A stretch of DNA of 6,484 bases, from the NCBI GenBank assembly GCA_005800795.1, contig SYEN01000421.1, positions 1 through 6,484 of the forward strand. The letters are read 5' to 3'. Made by a program: the position numbers and the translations under genes. How positions within the stretch are numbered: position 1 is the first letter of the stretch; every line of letters starts with the position of its first letter. Origin of the DNA: Burkholderiales bacterium (lineage in GTDB: Bacteria > Pseudomonadota > Gammaproteobacteria > Burkholderiales > SG8-41). The notes beneath the pieces are model-generated. The model did not search any database. It was not told where the DNA came from and was given only the letters and a program-made list of their open reading frames with translations. Positions 1-4,752 of the stretch are shown piece by piece.

Positions 1-419
1 AACGACCAGAACACCGACACCGCGAACAGGTTGAAGACGCTGATCCACACAAAAAACACCTGCGCGGTGATGCCCAGTGCGATGCCTTGCGTCAGAAACA
101 GCCAGAACACCACAATGTTGATTACGAAGAAATGATACACGGCGGGAATGAACACCCGGCGCGGCAGCCGGGCCACCAGCGCGCCATAGATGGGCATCAT
201 CGCCAGCATCACGAAAAAGGTGATGGCAAAGAGCTTGGGCAGATTCTTGATGCCGCTGGCCAGCCCCATTTCATCGCGTACCGGCCGCAGCACGTAATAG
301 CCCGCGAGAAGGCAAAAGAAGTACGCGAAGGACCACAGCAGCGCACATATCTCGCCCGGCTTTACGGCGACGAGTTTGGCGAGTAGTGGGTGGACAGGCG
401 TGGTGCCGGGAATACTCAT
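1..419 (-). CDS. NTP/NDP exchange (TLC/MFS-like) transporter, N-terminal part
   Basis: This gene starts at the ATG at 419-417 and runs off the left edge, leaving 139 residues. The protein begins MSIPGTTPVHPLLAKLVAVK and then turns strongly hydrophobic. Likely membrane helices lie at about residues 25-45, 63-83, 89-110 and 117-138. I recognise the motif YYVLRPVRDEMG (residues 41-52) and the stretch FFVWISVFNLFAVSVFWS (122-139). These are typical of bacterial proteins labelled MFS transporter or NTP/NDP exchange transporter, related to the ATP/ADP translocase (TLC) family. It should sit in the inner membrane; the substrate cannot be read from the sequence, and outside intracellular bacteria the family is poorly characterised. 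The start is supported by a Shine-Dalgarno-like TAAGGTG (432-426) with 8 nt between AAGG and the ATG. It lies 42 bp downstream of the dioxygenase gene on the same strand, so the two are probably co-transcribed. No full-length check is possible because the C-terminal part is outside the window. Confidence 0.8.
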   Translation of the reverse strand, partial: MSIPGTTPVHPLLAKLVAVKPGEICALLWSFAYFFCLLAGYYVLRPVRDEMGLASGIKNLPKLFAITFFVMLAMMPIYGALVARLPRRVFIPAVYHFFVINIVVFWLFLTQGIALGITAQVFFVWISVFNLFAVSVFWS

Positions 420-423
420 GTGC

Positions 424-450
424 GGCACCTTACCGCAAAGCAGCGGTGCC
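424..450 (-). promoter_or_regulatory. Inverted repeat enclosing the Shine-Dalgarno site of the transporter gene
   Basis: Arms GGCACC (424-429) and GGTGCC (445-450) are perfect complements separated by 15 nt. A competing hairpin, ACCGC/GCGGT with a 6-nt loop, is nested inside. In the minus-strand transcript the arm next to the start codon contains the AAGG of the Shine-Dalgarno sequence, so pairing would hide the ribosome site. No T-run follows, so I do not read it as a terminator. The structure is seen in the sequence; a role in translational coupling between the dioxygenase and the transporter is inference. Confidence 0.4.
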
Positions 451-461
451 AGGCGGCATCG

Positions 462-1322
462 TCAGTTCGCCACCACCGTTGTGCGATGCATCAGTCGCGG
501 TAACGATTCGGGATAGTCAAACGTGGCCTTGTGCTGCGTGCTGCAATCGTCCCACATCACCAGATCGTGCTGGCGCCAGTTGTGGCTGTAACGAAATTCC
601 GGCTTGATGCAGTGCGCAGTAAGCTCGCGGATGAGATCGCGGCTTTCGTCCGGCGGTATGCCGACGATGCGCGAGGTGTAGCCTTCGGTGACGTAAAGGC
701 ATTTGCGGCCGTTCACCGGATGCACGCGCACCACCGGATGCGTAGCCTCGGGGTCGGCCTTGACGGCGTCGTTGTAATCCTTCTTGAGGCCGGAATCCTG
801 CGTTTGCTGCAACCGATGCATGATGCTTTGCACGGCCATCAGGCCGTCGAGCCGATTTTTCATTGCCTGCGGCAGCGTTTCGTAAGCCTTGGACACGCTG
901 ACAAAATGCGTATCGCCCAGCACACGGCCATCTTCCCTCACCGGCACTTGCAGCGCGCGCAGCGCCGATACGGCGTGCGGATTGGCGAGATAGGCGCCGT
1001 CGGTGTGCCAGAAAATTCCCGCATCGTAGCTGCCGATGTGCTGGCCGTTCTGCTTGATATTGGAGATTACAAATATTTCCGGATGTTCGACGTGTAACTG
1101 CTTGGTGATTTTTAATTTGCGCAGTTCGCCAAAACGCGCGCTGAAGCGGATGTGATCTTCATCACTGAGTTGCTGGCCGCGAAAGTAAAGCACTTCGTGC
1201 TGATAAAACGCCGCATGGATTTGCGCGAAGGTGGCGTCGTCGAGCGGCTTGGTGAGATCGGCGCCGATGACTTCCGCGCCGAGCGCCGCGCCGGTGGCTT
1301 TGATTTGCAGAGTGGTGGCCAT
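462..1322 (-). CDS. TauD/TfdA-family Fe(II)/2-oxoglutarate-dependent dioxygenase
   Basis: This 286-residue protein has the length of TauD-type enzymes, which couple 2-oxoglutarate decarboxylation to hydroxylation of a small substrate in the cytoplasm. The iron-binding facial triad is visible: H106 and D108 in FWHTDGAY (104-111) and the distal H264 in CSTQHKATFDY (260-270). R280 in PRLMHRTTV matches the TauD arginine that holds the 2-oxoglutarate carboxylate, and T138 in LGDTHFVS matches the TauD threonine that helps bind it. The N-terminal block LQIKATGAALGAEVIGADL (5-23) is typical of the family. The open frame continues upstream to 1784, but that part is antisense to the TctC gene. I chose the ATG at 1322-1320 because the family start fits and because the best promoter (-10 at 1363-1358) would put an upstream ATG (1370) before the transcript begins. 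No strong Shine-Dalgarno sequence precedes it. The substrate is unknown: taurine, sulfonates, aryloxy acids and others are all possible in this family. Confidence 0.92.
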   Translation of the reverse strand: MATTLQIKATGAALGAEVIGADLTKPLDDATFAQIHAAFYQHEVLYFRGQQLSDEDHIRFSARFGELRKLKITKQLHVEHPEIFVISNIKQNGQHIGSYDAGIFWHTDGAYLANPHAVSALRALQVPVREDGRVLGDTHFVSVSKAYETLPQAMKNRLDGLMAVQSIMHRLQQTQDSGLKKDYNDAVKADPEATHPVVRVHPVNGRKCLYVTEGYTSRIVGIPPDESRDLIRELTAHCIKPEFRYSHNWRQHDLVMWDDCSTQHKATFDYPESLPRLMHRTTVVAN

Positions 1323-1357
1323 GAGGGAGTTGTTGAAGCTGATTGAAATTGGGTGTT

Positions 1358-1387
1358 TATTTAGCGGCATGTCATGCCACGTGTCAA
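1358..1387 (-). promoter_or_regulatory. Sigma70-type promoter of the dioxygenase gene with a spacer palindrome
   Basis: On the minus strand a perfect -35 TTGACA (1387-1382) is followed by an 18-nt spacer and the -10 TAAATA (1363-1358). The predicted transcript start is near 1351, giving a leader of about 28 nt before the ATG at 1322. Inside the spacer lies the perfect inverted repeat GGCATG-T-CATGCC (1366-1378). Its centre, 1372, coincides with the spacer centre, 1372.5. A protein bound there would contact the DNA between the two promoter boxes, as repressors or MerR-like activators do. The boxes and palindrome are seen directly; operator function is inferred. No regulator gene is present in the window. 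Confidence 0.6.
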
Positions 1388-1393
1388 TCACGT
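1379..1393. promoter_or_regulatory. Inverted repeat over the -35 box, candidate operator
   Basis: The sequence ACGTG-TCAAT-CACGT is a perfect 5-bp inverted repeat with a 5-bp centre. It overlaps the whole -35 box (1382-1387) of the dioxygenase promoter and abuts the spacer palindrome at 1366-1378. Its position between two divergent genes suggests a site for a dimeric regulator that could control both directions. Short repeats of this size can arise by chance, so only the position makes it notable. Confidence 0.35.
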
Positions 1394-1408
1394 TTCCAGA
1401 ATGCGCAA

Positions 1409-1424
1409 CGCCGCGTTTGCGGCG
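1409..1424. repeat. GC-rich hairpin in the divergent intergenic region
   Basis: CGCCGC-GTTT-GCGGCG forms a perfect 6-bp stem with a 4-nt loop, 46 bp before the first TctC start codon. It lies upstream of the dioxygenase promoter, so it cannot be in that transcript. A loose -10-like TACGAT follows at 1434-1439, but no -35 box stands at the right distance, so the promoter of the TctC gene is not clear. The hairpin could be a protein site or an untranslated-leader structure; GC-rich short stems are common by chance in DNA of this composition. Confidence 0.3.
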
Positions 1425-1469
1425 GCGATCTGCTACGATGCTCGCGGAATATTCCGTTCGGGAGATATC

Positions 1470-2468
1470 ATGGTTTTGAATCAAACTTTGCGGATAGCCG
1501 CGGTCTGCTGCGTGATTGCCGCCGGTCATGGGCAGGCGCAAACCCGCGCGACGCCGGCAGATGCCACAAAATACCCCTCGCGCGTGGTGCGTCTGCAGGT
1601 CGGCTACGCGGCGGGCGGCGCGGTGGACGTGTCTGCGCGCGTTATTGCGCAAAAATTGACCGAGAGTTTCGGCCAGTCGTTCATCGTAGAAAATCGCCCT
1701 GGCGCCGACGGAATCGTTGCCAGCGACTACGTGGCCAAGGCTGTGCCCGACGGCCATGTGCTGGCGTATATCAGCGCTGGTCATACCATGAATCCTTCAC
1801 TCCATCCGAAATCGCTGCTGTATCACCCGGTGCGCGATTTCGCGCCGGTGTCGATGATCGCCACCGGCACGCAAACGCTGGTGGTCAATCCGGCGTTGCC
1901 GGTGAAAAGCCTTAAGGAACTGGTGGCGCTGGCGAAAGCGCGGCCGGGGCAGATCAACTTTGCCTCCTCCGGCGCGGGCGGGCCCATGCACCTTTCCGGC
2001 GAATTGTTGAAGCTGCACGCGGGCATCGATATTGTGCACGTGCCCTACAAAGGCGGCGGCCCGGCGTTGAACGACGTCATTGGTGGTCAAATCGAAATGA
2101 CCTTCATCGGCGCGCCGGCGAGCATGCCGCACATCAAATCCGGCCGCTTGCGAATTCTTGCAGTGTCATCGGCCAAACGCGTCGCTGCGTTGCCGGAAGT
2201 CCCCACAGTGGCGGAATCGGGCTACCCCGGTTTCGATGTCGGCGCGTTGTACGCCGTGCTCGCGCCCGCAAGCACGCCTGCGGCCATCGTCAACCGCCTG
2301 AACAGCGAACTCGCCAAAATCGTCGCGCAGCGTGATATTCGCGAGCGCCTGCACGGATTGGGACTGGAAACCGTGGGGGGCACGCCGGAACAACTCGGAG
2401 CCTTCATGACGGTTGACGTGGAAAAGTGGATCAAGCTCGTGCAGAAGGTCGGGTTGCAGACAAATTGA
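1470..2468 (+). CDS. Tripartite tricarboxylate transporter (TctC/Bug) substrate-binding protein, first copy
   Basis: This 332-residue protein has the usual length of the TctC/Bug family, periplasmic two-lobed receptors that bind carboxylates, amino acids, nicotinic acid and similar compounds. The N-terminus has a hydrophobic core at about residues 7-19 and a likely signal-peptidase site near HGQA-QT (residues 20-25). The ligand loop YAAGGAVD (46-53) carries the conserved Asp53. Further family blocks are IVENRPGADG, HPVRDFAPVS, KELVALAKARPG, VHVPYKGGGPALNDVIGGQ and LPEVPTVAESGYPGFDV. In-frame ATGs upstream (1374, 1401) add residues that do not look like a signal sequence; the ATG at 1470 has GGGAG (1460-1464) 5 nt before it. 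No TctA or TctB membrane genes accompany it, so it is an orphan receptor here. It diverges from the dioxygenase gene across a shared control region, which suggests related regulation. The ligand is unknown. Confidence 0.93.
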   Translation: MVLNQTLRIAAVCCVIAAGHGQAQTRATPADATKYPSRVVRLQVGYAAGGAVDVSARVIAQKLTESFGQSFIVENRPGADGIVASDYVAKAVPDGHVLAYISAGHTMNPSLHPKSLLYHPVRDFAPVSMIATGTQTLVVNPALPVKSLKELVALAKARPGQINFASSGAGGPMHLSGELLKLHAGIDIVHVPYKGGGPALNDVIGGQIEMTFIGAPASMPHIKSGRLRILAVSSAKRVAALPEVPTVAESGYPGFDVGALYAVLAPASTPAAIVNRLNSELAKIVAQRDIRERLHGLGLETVGGTPEQLGAFMTVDVEKWIKLVQKVGLQTN

Positions 2469-2482
2469 GTCGTAGTGCACGT

Positions 2483-2884
2483 TCAGTCGTTGTCGCCAGT
2501 CTGTCCGTCAATATAAAGCCACCGACCGTCCTGCCGCACAAAACGGCTGGTTTCGTGCAGCCGCTGCGCGCGGCTATTGACGCGGCAACGGGCGACGAAT
2601 TCGACGATGCCGGCGTCGCCGCTGGTTTCGGTATGGCGCACCTCCAGGTCTATCCACTTTTGCGGCGGCAGTTCGAGTTCACCGGGCGCGGTTGACGGGT
2701 GCCAGGTGGCGAGCAAATAGTCGATCAGACCGAGCGCGTAGGCACTGTAGCGCGAGCGCATCAGCGCTTCAGGCGTGGGTGCATGGATGCCGTTTTTTAG
2801 CCCGGCATGCCAGGTGCCGCAGCAGTCGTTGTAGGGTAGATCGCTGCGGCATGGGCAAGGAGCGTGGGCGGATTTTACTGACAA
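2483..2884 (-). CDS. ychJ: YchJ-family SEC-C metal-binding protein
   Basis: This protein has 133 residues. A SEC-C zinc motif stands at the N-terminus: C10, C12, C21 and C22 in APCPCRSDLPYNDCCGTWH. It is followed by the YchJ signature LMRSRYSAYALGLIDYLLATWHP (41-63, read as LMRSRYSAY and YLLATWHP), and an NTF2-like core ending SRFVRQDGRWLYIDG. E. coli YchJ is about 150 residues and, as I recall, has a second SEC-C motif at its C-terminus. This copy lacks that motif, as many relatives do. Function is unknown; the SEC-C motif in SecA binds zinc and contacts SecB or ribosomes, but nothing here shows such a role. The only usable start in frame before the zinc motif is TTG (2884-2882), because a stop-free upstream stretch holds no ATG, GTG or TTG and no Shine-Dalgarno sequence is visible. 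The gene converges on the first TctC gene with 14 bp between stops, and no clear terminator fits in that gap. Confidence 0.85.
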   Translation of the reverse strand: MSVKSAHAPCPCRSDLPYNDCCGTWHAGLKNGIHAPTPEALMRSRYSAYALGLIDYLLATWHPSTAPGELELPPQKWIDLEVRHTETSGDAGIVEFVARCRVNSRAQRLHETSRFVRQDGRWLYIDGQTGDND

Positions 2885-3034
2885 GGGATGTATAAAATAT
2901 TCAATTAAAACAGATACTTACCGTGATTCCTCAGAGTGCAATTACGCTTCGCTTAAAATACTGCTGTCGATCTCAGGCTGGTCAGTCTACCGCGTCTGAA
3001 CCCCCAAATCATTCATTTCCAAGGAGCGCTACCA
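2885..3034. promoter_or_regulatory. AT-rich divergent intergenic region between the YchJ-family and MmgE/PrpD genes
   Basis: About 150 bp separate the two divergent starts. The half near the YchJ-family gene is clearly richer in A and T than the rest of the window, including TATAAAATATTC from 2891. For the plus-strand gene a -10-like TAAAAT lies at 2954-2959, but the hexamer 17 bp upstream (TCAGAG) is a poor -35. For the minus-strand gene several TATA-like stretches lie within 20 nt of the TTG, with no good -35. The Shine-Dalgarno AAGGAG at 3021-3026 belongs to the MmgE/PrpD gene. Promoters must be here, but I cannot place them with confidence. Confidence 0.35.
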
Positions 3035-4429
3035 ATGGCAAACGATAACCAATCCGTATTAGGCGTCACCCTGCAACTCGCGCGTTGGATCGCCGGGCTG
3101 ACATACAAAGATTTGCCTGCTCGTGCCAGGGACGTGGTGCGGCTGGCGATATTCGATACCGTGGGCTGCGGCGTGTATGGTTACCAGACGCCGTGGACGC
3201 AGGCGTTGTTGAAGTGGGTACAGGCCAGTGGCGGCAAGGGGCGGGCGCGCGTGTGGAATGATGCGCAGCCGACCTTGCGCGCAGCCGATGCGGCGATGGT
3301 CAATGGTACGTCGGCGCACGCCTTCGAGCTGGACGATTATCACAATGCCAAGCTGCATCCGGGCGCAGTGGTGATTCCTGCGGCACTGGCGCTGGCGGAG
3401 GAGCACAACGTTTCCGGTGAGCGGCTGGTGACGGCGATTGCGGCAGGCTATGAAGTGATGATTCGCTCGAGCCTCGCGCTGGAACCATCCGCGGCGCGGC
3501 TGCGCGGTTGGCATTTGACTGGCGCCTGCGGGCCGTTCGGTGCTGCCGCGGCTTGCGCAGTGCTCCTGGGGCTGGATGCCGAGCGCACCGCCTGGGCGCT
3601 GGGTCTTGCGGGTACGCAGGGCGCCGGTCTGTGGGCGTTCAATGCGGACGGTGCCATGAGCAAGCGGCTGCACGCAGGCAAGGCGGCGCATTCTGGCGTG
3701 CTGGCGGCGGAATTGGCCGCGCTGGGCTTTACCGGCCCGACGCAGATTTATGAAACCGGCGATGGTGGCTTCTTGAAAGCGTTTTCGGACAAATCGAACG
3801 TAGCACCGCTGACGCATGAACTGGGCAAGGTGTATCACCTCGATGCGGTCTCGATCAAACCGTATTCCTGCTGCGGCAGCACGCATGCCTACATCGATGC
3901 CGCGCTGCAATTGCGCAGCAGGTTGGGGGGGCAGTGGGATGCGGCGCGTCCCGTACAGGTGGGTATGAGCAAGGTGGTGGACGTGCAGTGCGGTTTTGAT
4001 TACGCGCCGAGCAGCGCGTTGAATGCGCAGATGAGTTTGCGTTACTGCCTCGCGGCGGCACTCAATGATGGACAGGTGTTGCCCGCGCAATTCAGCGAAG
4101 AAAAAATGCACGATCCCGCGCTGGGCAAGCTGGCGGCACATCTGGAGTTGGTGGATGACCCGGCGCTCGACAAACTCTATCCGGTGCATTTCGCGGGGTG
4201 GGTGGCGGCGAAAAAAGGCAATGACTGGATGCGCGTGGATATTCTCGATCCGACCGGTTCGCTCGCTGCGCCGATGGATGCCGCCGCTGTGAGCCGCAAG
4301 TTTGCGGGAAACAATCCGCAGTTGGCGGTGGATAAAATTGCTGCGGTGGCGTTGCATATGGAGAAGCACACGGCGCGGGAGTTGATTGATTTGTTGACGC
4401 CGGTGACGGTGGCACGTGCTGCGGCGTAG
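3035..4429 (+). CDS. MmgE/PrpD family protein
   Basis: The 464-residue product has the normal length of the MmgE/PrpD family. The family includes 2-methylcitrate dehydratase, cis-aconitate decarboxylase and iminodisuccinate epimerase, all cytoplasmic enzymes acting on polycarboxylates. Family blocks appear in order: MVNGTSAHAFELDDYH (88-103), LHPGAVVIPAALALAEE (107-123), GWHLTGACGPFGAAAA (158-173), KRLHAGKAAHSGVLAAELA (210-228) and KPYSCCGSTHAYIDAA (275-290). Likely catalytic positions by family comparison are D100/D101, H108, H160, K210 and H284. A strong Shine-Dalgarno AAGGAG (3021-3026) lies 8 nt before the ATG. In many relatives, including human ACOD1 as I recall, the DD pair is followed by Thr. 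Here Tyr102 stands there, so I do not assign PrpD or decarboxylase activity. TctC genes often neighbour MmgE/PrpD genes in betaproteobacteria, and one lies 322 bp downstream, which fits a role in organic acid catabolism. The exact reaction is unknown. Confidence 0.92.
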   Translation: MANDNQSVLGVTLQLARWIAGLTYKDLPARARDVVRLAIFDTVGCGVYGYQTPWTQALLKWVQASGGKGRARVWNDAQPTLRAADAAMVNGTSAHAFELDDYHNAKLHPGAVVIPAALALAEEHNVSGERLVTAIAAGYEVMIRSSLALEPSAARLRGWHLTGACGPFGAAAACAVLLGLDAERTAWALGLAGTQGAGLWAFNADGAMSKRLHAGKAAHSGVLAAELAALGFTGPTQIYETGDGGFLKAFSDKSNVAPLTHELGKVYHLDAVSIKPYSCCGSTHAYIDAALQLRSRLGGQWDAARPVQVGMSKVVDVQCGFDYAPSSALNAQMSLRYCLAAALNDGQVLPAQFSEEKMHDPALGKLAAHLELVDDPALDKLYPVHFAGWVAAKKGNDWMRVDILDPTGSLAAPMDAAAVSRKFAGNNPQLAVDKIAAVALHMEKHTARELIDLLTPVTVARAAA

Positions 4430-4456
4430 TTGGCGGGGTTCACACCACGTTACAAT
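4430..4456 (+). promoter_or_regulatory. Candidate promoter before the small-protein/TctC/desulfurase genes
   Basis: A good -10 hexamer TACAAT lies at 4451-4456. The best -35-like match is TTGGCG at 4430-4435, giving a short 15-bp spacer; at the ideal 17 bp the hexamer is weak. The predicted start would be near 4463, about 30 nt before the ATG at 4495. It begins immediately after the MmgE/PrpD stop codon, so the downstream genes may be transcribed separately from it. I see no terminator hairpin between, so read-through is also possible. Confidence 0.4.
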
Positions 4457-4473
4457 CCGGCCTTTACGGTCAG

Positions 4474-4489
4474 ACGGAATATACGGAAT
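4474..4489 (+). repeat. Tandem ACGGAAT repeat at the ribosome-binding region
   Basis: ACGGAAT occurs twice, at 4474-4480 and 4483-4489, with a 9-bp period; a partial ACGGT precedes it at 4466-4470. The second copy contains the only Shine-Dalgarno-like stretch (GGAA, 4485-4488) before the ATG at 4495, spaced 6 nt. The repeat lies downstream of the candidate -10, so it would be in the leader. It may be chance, or a site bound at the ribosome-binding region. Confidence 0.3.
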
Positions 4490-4494
4490 TCACC

Positions 4495-4752
4495 ATGTCG
4501 ATGATGTTGCTTGATCAGGAAACCAAGGACGCGTTGCAGCAGTTGTATGGCGAAACCATCGAGGCGATGGAGCTTGCCAAAAAAAGTCCCGATCTGGATG
4601 ATCTGGCGGCGGTGTTTGCGGTGGCGTTGCTTAAGCTGGGATTGGCTACCGGCTTCATTGAGCAAAAATATCCAGGCTTCGCCAAGGATGTCGAGGAAAA
4701 ACGTCAGCGCGTGATCACGGCATTGCAGCAGGAACAGGTGGCGAAACACTGA
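4495..4752 (+). CDS. Small hypothetical helical protein (85 aa), coupled to TctC
   Basis: I do not recognise this protein. It starts MSMMLLDQETKDALQQLYGE and has no signal peptide. The segment at residues 37-55 (LAAVFAVALLKLGLATGF) is hydrophobic but short and broken by Lys and Gly, so a membrane helix is possible but not convincing. The ends are charged and amphipathic: residues 7-30 and 62-81 look helical, and the whole probably folds as a three-helix bundle. It contains no cysteine or histidine cluster apart from the terminal His85. A second in-frame ATG at 4501 or 4504 could also serve as start; I chose 4495 because GGAA at 4485-4488 is spaced 6 nt from it. The stop codon overlaps the ATG of the following TctC gene by one base (TGATG, 4750-4754), which suggests translational coupling. 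Its coding reality is supported by this packing, a likely promoter and codon usage like its neighbours. Confidence 0.72.
   Translation: MSMMLLDQETKDALQQLYGETIEAMELAKKSPDLDDLAAVFAVALLKLGLATGFIEQKYPGFAKDVEEKRQRVITALQQEQVAKH

Noticed and set aside
531..1097. A 188-residue plus-strand open frame inside the dioxygenase region
   Set aside because: It is antisense to the triad-containing part of the dioxygenase and has no family features or ribosome site.
1374..1469. Earlier in-frame starts for the first TctC protein
   Set aside because: They would place about 30 non-hydrophobic residues before the signal peptide and lack a ribosome site; the ATG at 1470 has GGGAG at a workable distance.
1323..1784. 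Upstream extension of the dioxygenase reading frame to a 440-residue protein
   Set aside because: The extra N-terminal part is antisense to the signal peptide and first third of the TctC gene, does not resemble TauD proteins, and lies upstream of the predicted transcript start.
2469..2482. Bidirectional terminator between the convergent TctC and YchJ-family genes
   Set aside because: Only 14 bp separate the stops. The nearby GTGCAC palindrome is too short, and no GC stem with a T-run is present on either strand.
3059..4369. A 436-residue open frame antisense to the MmgE/PrpD gene
   Set aside because: Its product is rich in Arg and His without recognisable domains, as expected for a shadow frame opposite a GC-biased gene; the sense frame has clear family motifs and a strong ribosome site.
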